64,000 nucleotides of DNA from Rhodosporidiobolus odoratus (GCA_034387635.1 JAOANU010000002.1:310001-374000), one strand, 5' to 3'. Numbered from the stretch's first letter, positions 11,720-24,842 are shown. Program-made: numbers and translations. Notes: a model not told the origin generated them from the sequence alone.

Positions 11720-13759
11720 ATGAGCCTCTCATCGCTCATCACTTCCGTCGTTGACAACAACGACGGTTTCGGCCCCTCCGCCCAGCACCTCCCCCCTCAG
11801 TTCAAGGACATTCCTTACGCTCCCTTTTCCAAGAACGACAAACTCGGTCGCGTCGTCGACTGGAACGACTCGCCCGCCGCTACCGCCTCGACCGGCGCCG
11901 CCGCCGCTCCCCGCCAGCAGGGTGGGAAATACTCTCGCGAGCCCAAGGAGGCTTTCGGTGCCAGTTCGGCCGGTCAGTTCGCCTACTACCACGACGAGGA
12001 CGAGGCGAGCTTCTCTGTCGTCGCCGGTGGTGCCGGTGCCAAGAAGCCCGGTCAGCAGACTGGAGGTGGTCTCGCCGGCAGGCAGCAGAACCGCCAGGGT
12101 CAGCAAGGTCAGCAGCGTGGACAGCAGGGCGCCAGGGGTCAGCAGGGTCGCCCCGGTCAGCAGCAGCAGCAGCAACGGGGTCAGCAGCAGGGGCGCTTCC
12201 AGCAGGGTCGCCCGGGTCAGGGTGGTCGCGGTGGATGGCAACGGTACCAGGACCAGCGGACGAGGGACGCCAGTGTCCAGATTGGCAGTGACTGGCAGAC
12301 GTTGGAGGAGATCGAGTTCTCGAGGTTGAACAAGCTGAGGTTGGATGTTGACATTGACGAGGTCGAGACGCTGTACGCAGCCATTCTTTTCTTTCTTTCC
12401 CGCCCTTGCTCACCTCGTCACTGCTCTATACAGGTCTCAACACGGATTCCTCTACGAGTACGATCGTGCCTACGACCGCGTCAACACCAAGAACGAGAAG
12501 CCTCTTCAGAACGTCGACCGTGTCCGCTACAACCCTTCCACCTCCGACGATCCTGTTATTCAGGAGCTCGCTGGCAAGGACCGCGCCCAGATCTTCGTTA
12601 CCGACTCCATCCTCTCCATGCTCATGACTGCTCAGCGATCCGTCTACCCCTGGGACCTGGTTCTCACTCGCGAGGGCGACAAGCTTTTCTTCGACAAGCG
12701 CGAGGGTGGACCTTTCGACTACCCTTCTGTCAACGAGAACGCCGCCGACCCTCCCGCCGAAGACGCCAAGGAGAGCCTTAACACCCCCGCCGCCCTCTCG
12801 CTCGAAGCAACCTACGTCAACCAGAACTTCGCCTTCCAGGTGGTCAAGGAGGAGGGGGACGAATCCCGTATCGAACTCGAGCACCCGAATCCCTTCTACC
12901 AGGCCGAACTCGAGGCCGAACCGCTCGCGTCCTGCGGATTCCGTTACCGCAAGTTCGACCTCTCGATCACGGAAGACGAGGACGTTCAGCTCGTCGTCCG
13001 CACCGAGGTCGACGCCTTCACCCGTGTCAACCCGACCGACGAACCGACCTTCATCAACCTCAAAACTCTCAACGAGTTTGACTCGCGGGCGCAGGGTGCT
13101 GGTGGTGCACCGGATTGGAGGACCAAGTTGGACTCGCAGAGGGGTGCCGTGGTGGCGACTGAGATGAAGAACAACTCGAGCAAGTTGGCCAGGTGGGCGG
13201 TGCAGAGTATTCTTGCCGGGGCCGAGCAGATGAAGATGGGGTACGTTTATCGATGTTCCTTTCTCTCCCCTCTCGCCTGATCTCGAAAAGCTTTGCGTAC
13301 TCCGGCCGCCTTGTTTCTAGCTGACGCTGACCCCCCTCTGCTTCACAGTTACGTCTCGCGTGCCACCCCCCGCGACGCCTCTCGCCACACCATCCTCGGC
13401 TCGCAATGGTACAAGCCTCGCGACTTTGCCGCCCAGATGAACGTCAATCTGTCCAACGGTTGGGGTATTGTCAGGACTGTGGCGGATTTGGCGTTGAAGC
13501 AACCCGAGGGCAGGTATGTCTTGCTCAGGGACCCGAACAAGGTGCGTTTTCCCCGCTTCGCCTATGTTCTTTCTCGTCTGTGAACCATCGCGATGGCTTT
13601 ATGCTGCGTCAACGCCCGCACGTGCCTGACATTCTGGTACATTTCTCGTAGCCCCTCATCCGCCTGTACCGCGTCCCGCTCGACGCTTTCGACCCCGCCG
13701 ACGACGTCGACTCTGCCATCCCTTCCGCAGCAGCCTCGGACGCTGGCCTCGGGTACTAG
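11720..13759 (+). CDS. translation initiation factor 3 subunit D (eIF3d)
   Basis: Subunit of the eIF3 complex on the 40S ribosome. In metazoans eIF3d also binds the cap of selected mRNAs. Four exons (11720-12372, 12434-13240, 13349-13541, 13652-13759) give 586 residues, close to the family length. Family features: an N-terminal conserved patch ([20 protein letters not shown], then [15 protein letters not shown]), a Gln/Gly/Arg-rich RGG-like segment (residues about 110-170), [28 protein letters not shown], and the C-terminal core with RSVYPWDLV and [19 protein letters not shown]. The protein ends in an acidic tail. The start ATG is the first in frame and its N-terminus matches the family. Several fungi, including budding yeast, lack eIF3d, so its presence fits a basidiomycete with a full eIF3. 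Confidence 0.95.
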
Positions 13760-14032
13760 ACACAGAGGGCGAGGTAGATCAGTAGGCGGAGAGAAAAGGC
13801 ACTGTAGGAAGCGCCTAGTTCAGGCTTCAATTTGCGAGATTCGAGTCGTGAAGAAATGGGCAGATTTGTCTGTATTGCTTCTTTCATTAGAGCAGTCTGC
13901 CTCGCCGCTTTTGCGCGGCTCCAGCTCACCCTACGCGAAAGGGTGCAAGACGAGCTGTAACGACGTTGCCAGCTGTCAAGAGGGATCGATTGAAAGTCGC
14001 GACGGCTGTGTTTGTTTCCTGCGATCACCGTC

Positions 14033-15805
14033 ATGAGCGGGCGTCCTCCGCTCCGGCGGGTAGGACTGCTTGCTATAGCTTGTGCTGGGTCTCTGCTACT
14101 CTTGCTGCACCTGACTAGCAACTCTACAATGTCCTCGCTTTCGTGCGCCTGTTTCAGTTCTCTGCATCGCTTGGTCTACTAATTCACTCGTCAGCCCATC
14201 GTACAGGACCAGCACCTTCAGACCAAAGCGCAGCGGCTTCAGCATCGACTCCTCGGTCTTCACATCTCACCTACTTCACGCTGCCGAGACCCCCACCCTC
14301 TCTTTCCTCTCTTCCGTCGCTTCCTTCTCTCTCACAACCCCGAACTCGTCCGCCAGCGTCGCCATCTGCGCCGTACCGACCCACGAGGAAGCGTTCTTGC
14401 CGGAATGGATCACTTGGCATAGATTACTGGGCGTTGAGCGGTTTTATCTTTTTGATAATGACCCGTCGAGGCGGATGAGGAGGCTTTTGAGGCCGTGGAT
14501 TGAGGAGGGGAGCGTGGTACTGTATGAGATTGATTACGAGGGTACGTCTGGACAGTCTCCTACCACTTTTCCCGCTGCGAAACGACCTTGCTGACAGGCT
14601 TTTCTGTCTTCGTCTACCCACACTTTCTCAACGAGCAGACCGCACCGAGGTAGGCACCATCTACCAGCAACACGTCATGCGACTCTGCGAGAAGTACGTT
14701 CTCCCCAAGGTGAACTGGGCAAGCCACCACGACATCGACGAGTTCCTGCTGGTCGACGCTCCGGGATGGTCTCCCTCTCTTCCGACCTTTGTCCCTCCCG
14801 CGCCAAACGCCGACGAGCCTGACGTGGGACGATGGACTTTTCCGCTGCATCAGCGCTTTGAGATGCTCGACGACGCGACCTGTGTGCCGATGCTCAGGCT
14901 GCCTTTTCAAAACTACGGTGTAAAGGAGCTGGGAAGGGAAGAGTTGGTTGTGGAGAGTCAGACAGTTAGGGAGAGGATTCCGCCAGACTTTCACTCGTAT
15001 GGGAAGGTGCGTCTGCTGTTCTCCCGCCTGTGCGCGATTGGAAGGACTAACAAAAGCGCCGAGTTGCAGATGTTCCTGCATTCGGGTGGGAAACAAGGCA
15101 AAGCAGCTTGGATGGGTCCTCGTACGCTCTTCTCCTGCATCTTTCCTTTCCTGCAGATCCTGACCCCGGCGACCGGTTCTACAGACTCGTGCAAATCGCT
15201 ACCCGACTCCGTCATCCTTGATGCGCATGGAAAGGAGATGCGGTTTGACCATGGCACCTTCCCTTACCACGGTGTCCCGCTACCTCAGGAGGGGTTGATT
15301 CTACACCGTGCGTTTCTCCTCGCCTTCCCTTCCCAGACCTAGCGCTTTGGATGCGGGAGCTGAGACGCTCGTCCCCAACTCCGCAGATTATATCCAACGA
15401 TCCCTCGCCGACTGCTACTCCAAGTTCCATGTTCTCTCCACCACACCAAACGACTGGCGAAGCCGGGACGGCCTCAAAGGCTGCGCTCGGAACTACATCC
15501 CCACCGACGCCGAAATCTCTTCTCCTTCTTCCCTAGCCGCTCTCAAGGCAGAACCACAAGGCGAAGAACTAGTTAGTCGGCCGGAGAGCTGGCAAGTTCT
15601 CTTCACTCGAGATGAGCGGGCAAGAGAGAGCTGGCAGGCGAGAATGACGGCGGCAATCCTGAGGGAATGGAGGAAACGAGGGAAGAGTACCGAAGAGTGG
15701 TTATGGGAGGAAGGGGATGAGGAGCGAGATGAAAAGGGGGAGTTGGAGGAGATGCAAGGGGTTGTACAGGTCAGGGATGTTTATATGGAGGTTAGGGGGA
15801 TGTAG
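14033..15805 (+). CDS. GT92-like (DUF23) type II membrane glycosyltransferase
   Basis: Six exons (14033-14142, 14195-14541, 14639-15006, 15070-15121, 15185-15307, 15387-15805) give 472 residues. The N-terminus is a short basic stretch and a single hydrophobic anchor (VGLLAIACAGSLLLLLHLT), expected of a Golgi type II protein. The catalytic domain opens with VAICAVPTHEEAFLPEWI and TWHRLLGVERFYLFDND, the nucleotide-sugar-binding start typical of GT92. A metal-binding DxD-like motif follows (ASHHDIDEFLLVD), then the conserved FPLHQRFEML and a C-terminal GTFPYHGVPLP with LILHHYIQRSLADCYSKF. GT92 enzymes transfer galactose and related sugars. The acceptor here is unknown but is probably a protein- or lipid-linked glycan. 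The last 60 residues are charged and probably disordered. The fourth intron's acceptor is a choice: ctgcag at 15156 leads to a stop, ctacag at 15184 keeps the frame. Confidence 0.8.
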
Positions 15806-16346
15806 TTGTATCCTTGTTTTTTGGGTTTTGAGGTAAGTTATCTGTTCCGGGACCCCGCGATCACCGGTGCGTTCCTTCGCACACGCACATCTGATTGTAG
15901 CTGTCGAAAGATGGGCGCGTGCATTTCCGTGCAGAGCCAGGCGTCCGCGCCACATAACGCAAGTCTCATGCCTCCTCGCGCCTTTACCCTTTGGTGTCTT
16001 CGGCTCGAATGCCGCTCGCGCCGCTGCTTGCTCATACCTGGCTGCGGCCTCGTAATCAGCCGGCATATTGGCTCTCAGCAGTCAGCTTGCTCAGTCAATG
16101 CGGTGATCGTACGGAAAAGGCAACCGCTTATGCTTCTGCTTTCGACATCGTTTCAACTTCTGTCGTTTTCATCCTGTTGAATGGTTGCACTCGCTGTTCG
16201 CTCTCTCTTCCGAATATCTACCTTAGCTGCTGCTCTTCCTCTCGTCGCACTGCCTCTAGCCATTCGCACTTAGTGAGCCTCTTTCCTTGGCTTTTCGACC
16301 CCACTAGTCGCACGCTGACACACCGTGCAGCAGTTCCACCTCCAAG
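15806..16346. other. intergenic spacer
   Basis: This is the 3' flank of the GT92-like gene and the promoter/leader of the nitroreductase. No coding sequence is recognised. A pyrimidine-rich stretch precedes the nitroreductase start, consistent with a fungal promoter. Confidence 0.5.
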
Positions 16347-17327
16347 ATGGCCACCTACGCTGCTCCCGCTCCTACCTCCATCGCCAGCGTGTCCTACCTC
16401 GACGCTATCAGGGCTCGCCGAACTGTCTACGCCCTCTCCAAGTCTTCCCCGATCTCGAACGAACGCATTGTCGAACTCGTCCAGGAAGTCGTCAAGCACT
16501 CTCCCGTTCGTCCCTACTCTCACTGCCTTCCCTTAGACGAGCTGACATGTCGAACCTCCACAGTCCGCCTTCAACTCTCAGTCCACCCGCGCCGTCGTCG
16601 TCTTTGGCGACTCGCATGACAAGGTTTGGAGCGTCACCAAGGAGAAGATCAAAGCAGTCGTGCCTGCTGAGGCATGGCCCGCGAGTGAGCAGAGGCTGAA
16701 CGGCTTCCAGGGTGCTTACGGGTTCGTACAGACTTCTTTTCCTGCCGCTACCATCCCCATCGACCCCTCGCTTCTGCCGCTTCGAGTTGTGTCCCCTCTT
16801 TCTGACAGCAGGCACTGATGCGTCTCTGCACTGCAGCACTGTCCTTTTCTACGAAGACCAGGCCGTCGTCAAGGGCCTCCAAGAAAAGCTTCCCCTTTAC
16901 GCTGAGCACTTCCCTACGTAAGCCCCGGTCCCGCCGCTTCACAACGTGTGTACTATGTAGTAAAAACGGACTGACGCTGCTTCCCCGTTTCCGCCCCCGT
17001 CCAACCCTGCTTCCCTCGTCGACAGCTGGTCTGAGCACGCCCACGGCATCCACGCCTTCGCCCTCTGGACTGCTCTTGACGCCGAGGGACTCGGTGCTAA
17101 CCTTCAGGTACGTATCTCCTGCCAGTTGCCTCGCTCGCGAACACCCCAGTTGACCCATCTTCCACCTCCAGCATTACAGCCCCCTCATCGAATCCGACCT
17201 CGCCTCGGCCTTCTCAATTCCCAAGAGCTGGTCCCTCCGCGCTCAGCTCGTCTTCGGCAAGCCCGAACAACCCGCTGGCAAGAAGGAGTTCAAACCCCTC
17301 GAGGAGAGGGTCAAGGTTTTCAACTAG
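16347..17327 (+). CDS. Frm2/Hbn1-type nitroreductase family protein
   Basis: FMN-dependent NAD(P)H oxidoreductase of the small nitroreductase fold, related to yeast Frm2 and Hbn1, which take part in lipid signalling and redox balance. Five exons (16347-16505, 16564-16721, 16837-16917, 17026-17107, 17172-17327) give 211 residues, the usual length. Motifs: SYLDAIRARRTVYALSK with the two Arg that contact FMN phosphate, VQEVVKHSPSAFNSQSTRAV (FMN-binding SxFNxQ), VLFYEDQ, the C-terminal ALWTALDAEGLGANLQHY, and ending LRAQLVFGKP plus EERVKVF. No targeting signal is seen, so it is probably cytosolic. The ATG at 16347 is the first in frame and the start fits the family. Confidence 0.9.
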
Positions 17328-17743
17328 ACGAGCAGTTGTAGCTTGGAAAGGGTGTACATGGTGATTTAGAGTGTATGGTTCGCGATGTCAATTCAGTAAT
17401 TCAGTGTCTTTTCCTGCACCGTTCGCAAGCCGTGCCGTAAATCCAGGGGAAGAGACGCCTGGCCACCTCTGTACCTCTGCAAGAAGCGTTCTCGCAAGCC
17501 GCAAACAGCTTGTGTCGCAAGCGCCAGTGTCTCTCTCTGTGCCGTTTCAGTGCGGTGGAGGGGGACAACCGGAATGTAGCGAACGATACCAATCCAACTC
17601 GTGAACAAACTAAAACTAAACGAGGCAGAAGAAAGACAATCCTGTACAAACTTCCTCTATACCTATCCGTGCAGCCACAGGGAAAACTGATCGTAAACTG
17701 GAGTGGGTAGCTGGGCGAACCTGCGCCAGCCTTGCGAACTTCC
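17328..17743. other. convergent intergenic spacer
   Basis: This lies between the stops of the nitroreductase (+) and MFS (-) genes. No gene is seen. It should contain both 3' untranslated regions. Confidence 0.5.
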
Positions 17744-20504
17744 CTAGACCCTCCAGGTCTTCTTCTGCTTCATGAGGAAGAAGCAACCGACCGAGAGGAT
17801 GCTCCCACCAACGGTGAGCATGACGGCTAGGAACGAGGGGACAAGTTAGCCTAGACTGTATTGAAAGAGCAGGGCTTGGACGCACCGGAGAAGACAATGG
17901 GGTGAACAAAGTCGTTGTGGTTTTGGGCGAGAAGCTTGCCAGCGATCGGGTTGCCACCAACAGCAGCGCCAGCTACGGCGAGGAACGCTGTATTGCGATG
18001 TAGATCGTCAGTGTCCAGTCTGCAGGTGGGGACGCGAAGAAATACCACAGACCGATGCCCTGACGAAGACTGCGGAGTTGGGAAGGTCGAGGAAGGACGG
18101 AGCAATGTTCGAGTCAGTCAGGTCTCCGGAAACAGCCTATGGGTAGAGGACCAGGACCACCGCGAACAGTAAGCGAAAGAGGCTCACCCAATCTCGCTCA
18201 AATGGTCCGACATGGACACAATTACAGGCGAGACGAGCGAGATGAACCCGCCGCTCAAGAATCCGTACAGCGCCGCAAAAACCACGATACTAGCCGCATC
18301 GGTGCAGAGCTTCATGAAGAAGAGGAGGATGCCGGCTGAGAGGCAGCAGATGCATTGAACGAGGAAAGGCCCGGTGCGGTCGGCAATCAGATTGGGGATG
18401 GTGCTGCGGGTCACAGCGATCAGCGTGCAGAGCGTGAAAGCGAACGGGGGAGTGGACTTACCGGCCTCCGAATGAGCCAGCGTTGAAGATTGCAAGGAGG
18501 TAGAAGGAGAGGTTGGTGTCGAGACCGTTTGCTTGGCCGTAGACTGTGGCAGAACAGGACATCAGAACGCATCGACGACGGAAGACGAGCTCGAAGGCAC
18601 ATACCTTGGATGTAGAAGTTGGGGAACCACAAGCCTGCGACGAGGAAAGGGATTAGGTCAGTTGAAGCCACAAGCTGGAACTGCGTATCTCATCGTACCG
18701 AAATTGAGAAGCTGCGTGGAGCGAGAGCTGATCAGTATGCGTGCGAGCAATCTGTAAGAAAGAGAGAGACGTACCGTGGCGCCGATGATGAGGAAGGTGT
18801 ACGGTGCAGAAAAAAGCTGCTTGAACGGTGCGGGAGGCGGCTTCTGGATGAGCTTGCGAGCCGGATTAGGCGACATGATGAGGTTGGCAATCACAAGGCA
18901 GGCGGCTACAAGGTAGCCGGCTAGAGGGGCGAAGCGGGTAAGCGAGAGAACCCGGGCAGACGGGTAGAAGGAACACGCACTGTCGTGGACACCGGCCGAG
19001 AAGCCAACGTCCCGGTTGGCGAAGAGCTTATTTAGCATGACTGCCGGAGCCAAGAAGAGGAGAGTTAGTTGAAGGCGGCAGCCGAAGAAAACGGAGGAGC
19101 TTACTCGGGAAAGCAATGCCGCCCAACGAAGATCCGCTGGCAACAATGCCGATGGCCAGGTTGCGCTTCTTTGCGAACCAGTGACTTTGAATGCTCATGG
19201 ACGGAAGGAACAACAAGCCGCAGCCAATCCCGCCCATGACACCCTGGATCAGCATAGCATGCCAGAATTCGCTAGCCTCCGGGATGAGGAAGACGCTGCA
19301 AGGCAAGAGTGAGCTCATAGGAGAGAGCCATAGTCAGTAGCTAGACATACCTAGCGATCCAAAGGGCCGAGCCGACAGCAACTAGCAAACGGAAACGACC
19401 TTTGTCGAAAAGTGGTCCGGCAACAAGCGCCATCGAGAGGGTCAGACAGAGCTGGACACTGCCGATCCAGGAGATGTCGGACTCTGAGTGATCTTGGAAG
19501 ACATACTGCACGTAAAATTCCGTGTAAGCGCACTAGAGCGATTGGAAGCAGCGCGAGGACAAAGGGGATGGGCGCGGTAGACGGTGACAGACGCACTTCT
19601 TTGTAGTAGCTCTGGAAGACACCGAAGGCATTGACGTAGCCAAATGTCGAGAACAGAATGAGCTGTATTAAGAGAAGATCAGCACGATCTTCTCTCTGTC
19701 TGAAGACTGCCAGTGATCCCCCAGGCTAGCTCAAGTGCACAGCCCATGACGAATGGGGGGAAAGATGACAGAAACGCGTACCCAGCCACCAAGAACCGTC
19801 AACCAGGCTTTCAGCCCACCGTCCGGCGGTGGGGCGACCTCGGCTTCGCTGCTGACGGGACTGGGGAGTGCCGACTTGGACTGCTTCTCATGGTCGACGT
19901 GCGCTGAAGGCGGGTAGTGGACAGGTGCGACTCCGAGTCCTTCTCCGGCAAGAGCAATCGAGCCGGCCTGCCCATCCTCAATCTTTTCCTTGAGCGAAAT
20001 GCTGTCCTCGGTGTCGTCCTCATAGACGTTGTCTGCAGCCCACGACGATGTACTCGTCAGCAGCAGCGGGCGCGACGCAGAGGCAGGCGGAGGAAGTTTA
20101 CGGTAGGACGATGCCGGGGATGTTCTGCCTGCCTTCGGGGCCTCCTCAACCTCCTCGTCGGTGTTCTCCTCTTCTTCTTCCTGAACCGCACTGATGGGGA
20201 TGGAGTGTTCCGTGGCCCTGCTCGTCGACCTGGTGAGACCGGGTGGGGCGGCGGCTGCGAACAGAGGGTCGATAGACTGGGATGGAGATAGTTGCGCTAG
20301 CGAAGAAGACGACGGTTCGGAACGGGTGAGGTCGACGAGGTCGGAGGCTTCGCTCGCCGCACTCGCTACGCTCTGGCGAGACTTGGGACGCTGCTGCGAT
20401 GCGCCGGAAATGGTGCGAGACAAGACCAAGTCCGCCATTCTTGCGAGGTCGGCTGTCTCGTTATCGAAGGACGGATCAGCCGGTGAAGCTGATCGTTGGC
20501 TCAT
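17744..20504 (-). CDS. MFS transporter, monocarboxylate-transporter (SLC16)-like
   Basis: Predicted plasma-membrane carrier of the major facilitator superfamily, closest to fungal monocarboxylate transporter homologues (Mch/Esbp6 group). The first exon (ATG at 20504) encodes about 230 residues of acidic, Ser-rich cytosolic N-terminus, which ends in the family signature PPPDGGLKAWLTVLGGW just before transmembrane helix 1. Later exons show membrane helices and the loop SHWFAKKRNLAIGIVASGSS typical of the helix 4-5 region (19100-19200). Further helices lie at 18200-18500. The last exon ends with ILSVGCFFLMKQKKTWRV at 17744. Introns are numerous. Substrate cannot be read from sequence, and several fungal members have no proven monocarboxylate transport. 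The long N-terminal extension is a likely site of regulation by phosphorylation. Confidence 0.85.
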
Positions 20505-21229
20505 CTTGTCAAGTTTAGTCTGTGAAGTAGGAAAAGGTCAGAAGAAGCAACGGCGCGCCTCGACGCTTCTGAGGGGCTTAGGGGAGCTCGCTCAGAGGCG
20601 GTGGGGACCAGTGAAGAGGGAGAAAGGGGAGCACACCTGCGTGCACACGCCCGGTCGAAGCCCGCTGGAAAGAGGAGGCCAACATTAGCGTCGTTGCAAC
20701 CGCGCGCTCCGGATGGCTACGAGCCAAACGGGAAACAGACGACCTTCTCAACCTCGCCAGTGGAAGAACCGGAGACTCACCTTATGGAGCCCTGCGCAAG
20801 GTGTGAGTGTACGAGAGAACGGCAAACATCTCCACGACGCTAGATTAGGAGGATTAGGGCGGGAGGCGATGTCCGCGGACGCCCTTCATCTCTCCGGGCG
20901 CTAACTTACCGGGACGACCAGCGGGTCTAACCGAGCGTGTTCAGCGCGGACCAAAGCACCTTACCCATTACCCAGACCTTAAGTTAGCCAGCATCAGTTC
21001 AATCGCGGGTAAACGCGGTCGGAGGCGGCAGCCATACGAAGGTTAACGGCGAGAACGGAGAAGGCGGACAAAGGATTTCGAGTCACATTTGCTTCTGCAT
21101 CGTATTCTGTGCCAGATGCGCTGATGCCTGCCCCGGTGCGACCAAGGTGCGACCGCTGCAGGTGCAATCGCGAGTGAAATGCAGTACGGGATACGTCTGA
21201 TCCAAACGACAGTACAAGGTGAGGAGTAT
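20505..21229. other. intergenic region, upstream of MFS gene
   Basis: It contains the promoter and leader of the MFS gene and the 3' flank of NOP14. Open frames in it have no recognisable motifs. Confidence 0.5.
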
Positions 21230-24200
21230 CTACCTGCGACCCGACCTGGCCTTGTCCTTCCGCTTGCCCTTGTCCTGCTCGAGGAAGATTAGATGTCAGA
21301 AAGCGCAGTGACTGGCGGAAAATCAGGAACGAACCCTTGTCCGGTCGAAGGCCTTCTCCTCCGCTCGCTCGTCTTGCAGCCCACGCATAATTTTCGTGAT
21401 CTGCACGCGGGCCAAAGGTAAAATACACGGAAGACGTCAGCAAGCGATAAAGAGCACGAATGGGAGGAGACTGCGCAACGCACCTTCTTCTCGTACTGTT
21501 GATCGTCCGTCTTCTTCCTCTTCTGCTCCTCCATAGCCAAGAACCGGTTGTCCCCACGCAGTTCTCGCACGGCACCCTTCTTCTCCTTCCTGTACAACTG
21601 CCGGATCTTGCTCTGTTCGGCACGCTCCGAGTCGGGGTCGAACTTGCGGTTCGGGTTGAAGCCTTCGTCAAACTTGGGGAGGTAGGTGGCGAGGGGGATG
21701 GCGCGGTGGGTCTGGAGAGTAAGAGGACGACGAGTGGAGAGCGAGAGCTTGAGGGTACGGGCCAAAGATGCGAGGGTGGTATCGACTTCGTCCTGCCGTA
21801 GAAACGGTAGTGAGCTCCGGACACGCTGATGCAGAACCGGACGACGTACTTTGTGTGCCTTCGACAGCTTCTCTGCCTTAACGCCCTTGAGGACCTTGAT
21901 CACAGCGCCGAACATCTCAGGGAAAGCCTCGCTGTCGCTTGCACCGACTTTGAACTGCTCCACCAGCTTGAGTGCGGTATTAACCAGCTCAGCCTTGAGC
22001 TGCTCCGCCTCTTTACCCTTCGGCGCATTGGCCTTACTAGACAACGCCTCGACAAGCGACGCGGTACCGCTCAGAGTGGCAGCATCGGTAGGCGAAGAGC
22101 GGACCTTCAGCGCCTTGACGTGTTCAGCGCCGAGGTCGGGGCATGGGAAGTTGCCAGGGAACGTCTTCTGGCTGGAGATGGCGGAAGAAGTAGGGAGAAG
22201 GATGGCAAGGGAGAGTGTGAGGAAGTTGAGCGCCTCTGGCACGACACGCTTCGCGTCCTGCTCGTATTGCGCAGCAAGCGTGCACAGGAACAGGCCGCTG
22301 GCGATGTCAGCCAGGGAACGGATCCGACACTGCGAGAGGTACTCCGTAATGAGAATGAGGGCGGGCGCAGCGACGGGGTGGGAGAGATCGGAGGTCGACC
22401 AGGTCATGCCGACGATGCGAAGAAGGGTGAGCTCGGGGAGGGAAGGCCAGGTCTTTGCGGACGGGGTTAGGGGACCACGAGCGAGACCTCGAAGAAGGTT
22501 CTTGTGCATGAGTGAGAGCTTGGCGGTGTAGTGCGGCGCAGAGGAGAGAGGGTAGGCGTGGGTGAGGGTGAGGAGAGGCGGAAGGAGGGAGTTGACGGTG
22601 GTATAGGTCGTGGAAGACGGTGAAGCGCAGAGGTAGATGACATGGTCGAGGAGAACATTGGTGAAGACCTGTAGATGAAGGAGTACTGGTGAGCGGGGAC
22701 TGTAAGCTGGAGACGGCGAAGAATAGATGGCGACCTACCTGCAGCTTCTCCTTGTTGCCCTCCGCCAACCCCGGGTGATACAAGGTCCGTATTCGCTTAA
22801 CCACCGTAACCGTGTCTTCCTCTTTGACACCGGACGAGCTGAGAAGCTTTGCAAACTCGGCGTGGGTGGATGGGCAAGGGAAGGTGTATGGTAGCTCGCC
22901 GCGGGCGTCCCGAGCGGGCGCAGACGGGCCAGCAACAAGCGCCTCAGTGTCGCCTATGAGGTCTTCGGCGCCCTCTTCGTCTGACGAAGCCGCGTCGAGA
23001 TCACCGACATCCATCTCATCCTCACTGCTCGTCTCTTCCTCATCCTCCTCGCCCTCCTCATCTTCATCATCATCCTCTTCTTCTTCCTCGCCTCCCTCTT
23101 CCCTTTCACCGCCGCCGACTGCCAGACCACCGCCCAATCGCTCACTGCCCTTGACCGCGTCCGCACCCCCTTCAAGCCTCTCCTCTAGATCCTCCGCTTC
23201 ACTCCCATACTGCTCTTCCAGATAGCCATCGTCGAGATCATCCCCCTGAGGTCTCCGCTTGCCCTTCTTCTCCCCCCTCCCATCTCCCTCATCGTCAGTC
23301 GAGTCGTCCCTCTCACCTCTCTGCCTCTTCAACCGCCTGTCCTCCTGATTCTTCAATGTCTCAGCCGCTTCCTGGGCAAGCTCAAGCGGTGTCTTGAGCC
23401 TGTTGGTAGCTTGTGCTCGAGGTTCGAGGGCGAGTTGGCGAACATAGAGGTCGTAAGGGTCTTTGTCGTCGTCGTCTGCCTTGGGTGCCGGAGCTGGTCG
23501 TTCGCCAACTTCGTCGAGTGCTGCTACAGGTGCTGCCGGAGGAGGTGAAGGTGACCGCTCCGCATCAGAATCATCGGCCAAAGAACCGCCAATGAGCTTT
23601 CGCAGCAGGTCGCGGTCGACACCAGACTTGGCGGAAGAGGCGGCGAGAGCAGCTTCGAGTTCTTCGTCGTTGAGCTCGTAGGTCGATCCGTCCTCGTCTG
23701 AGTCTCCTTCGTCATCCTCATCCTCATCCTCGTCACTTTCTTCGCCCGAAAGCTCCTCATCCTCGTCACCGCTGTCCTCCGCAGCAGGAGTAGCCTTCTT
23801 AGCTGACGGGGCAGTCGCAGCGGATGATGAAGCGGCAGGGCGGGTCAAGCCATCGCCTGCGAGTACCGATCGAAGGTCTTTCAGCGAGGCGTCGAGCTCG
23901 AGTCGGGTCGAGTCATCGGCGGATTTGACACGTTGTCGCTCGGCCTGAGTGCAGTGACAATGAGCTGAGGGGAGCACTTCAGTAGGGAGAGTAAGGGGTG
24001 AGAACGTACCTTGTGCATCTTGCTCTTGGCGACGACCTCCTCCATAATCTCGGCATGCGTCTTCTTCCGTTCCGGCTCCTGCACGTAGGGTAGGTCTAAG
24101 CATCTCGAGAGGCATGGTAGGAGCGAGGGAAACGAGAACGCACCTCTTCCTCCGGTTCCGCACCCATTTTCCGCCTGTTCAGCAGCGGCTGCCTGTTCGC

Positions 24201-24842
24201 TCCCTCGCTCACTCCGAGCCCTCCCCATCCTCTATCTTCCAGCTTGTCCTCGTCTCCAAAGCCAAGCGTCCTGCCGCCGTGCGTCAGCTCGAATCCAGCC
24301 GCATCGTCTCCCTCATCCTCGAGGTTGAAGCGCGTCTTCTTGCTCAAGCGGCTCTGGCGTTCAGCGGTGAAACGCTCGAGAGCCTTCTCTTCAGGCGTGA
24401 GGTGAGAAGCGCTCTCGCCGAAACGGTGGTCGACGAAAGTGGAAGAGTGGGTGCGGGCGTCGAGCATGGGAAGGAGGGTTTTCTTGCGCTGGTTTCATGG
24501 CAGATGTGGCTTGTCAGGGTGTCCTGAAAGGTCTACGCGAGGCCCGTGAGTGCGTACCTGCTCCATGCCAGCTGATCTCGCCTTTGCCGGCATGCCCTTG
24601 ACTCCGCCCTCCTCAGTCCCCTTGCGAGTGACGACGCTGAACTTTGACTTGACATCGCGCTGATCAAAGACGGAGAGCTCGTCGGTAATGGCTTGTAGTT
24701 TTGCACTCCGGTGGTATTGCGAGGTGGCGGAGAGTTGTTTCCTCTGCTGTTGTCGCTTGCGAGGGTCTTTGGGGTTTGAAGTTCGGCTGAGTCCCGAGTC
24801 CCTCAGTTTTGAGCGCAACTGAGTGAGTTGTGACCCTCCCAT
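21230..24842 (-). CDS. NOP14: nucleolar protein NOP14, small-subunit processome
   Basis: Component of the U3 snoRNP/90S pre-ribosome needed for 18S rRNA maturation, acting in the nucleolus. It begins MGGSQLTQLRSKLRDSGLSR at 24842. Conserved Nop14 blocks follow in order: TFVDHRFGE, LTPEEKALERFTAERQ with RFNLEDEG, LTHGGRTLGF, KKTHAEIMEEVVAKSK and SKMHK. Long Asp/Glu-rich tracts lie at about 23000-23110 and 23690-23770 (EEEEEDDDEDEEGEEDEEE). The conserved C-terminal half covers LPYTFPCPSTHAEF, GMTWSTSDLSHPVAAPALIL, ITEYLSQCRI and KFDEGFNPNRKFDPDSER, and ends in a basic tail after KIMRGLQDERAEEKAFDRTR at 21230. Several introns interrupt it. The acidic insertions resemble those of other Nop14 proteins. 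Start and stop are both well supported. Confidence 0.95.

Noticed and set aside
11729..12413. Long minus- and plus-strand frames overlapping the first exon of eIF3d
   Set aside because: They are antisense or alternative-frame shadows of the Gln/Gly-rich coding sequence of eIF3d.
22812..23225. Ser-rich plus-strand frame inside NOP14
   Set aside because: It is antisense to the Asp/Glu-rich tract of NOP14, which automatically yields a Ser-rich open frame.
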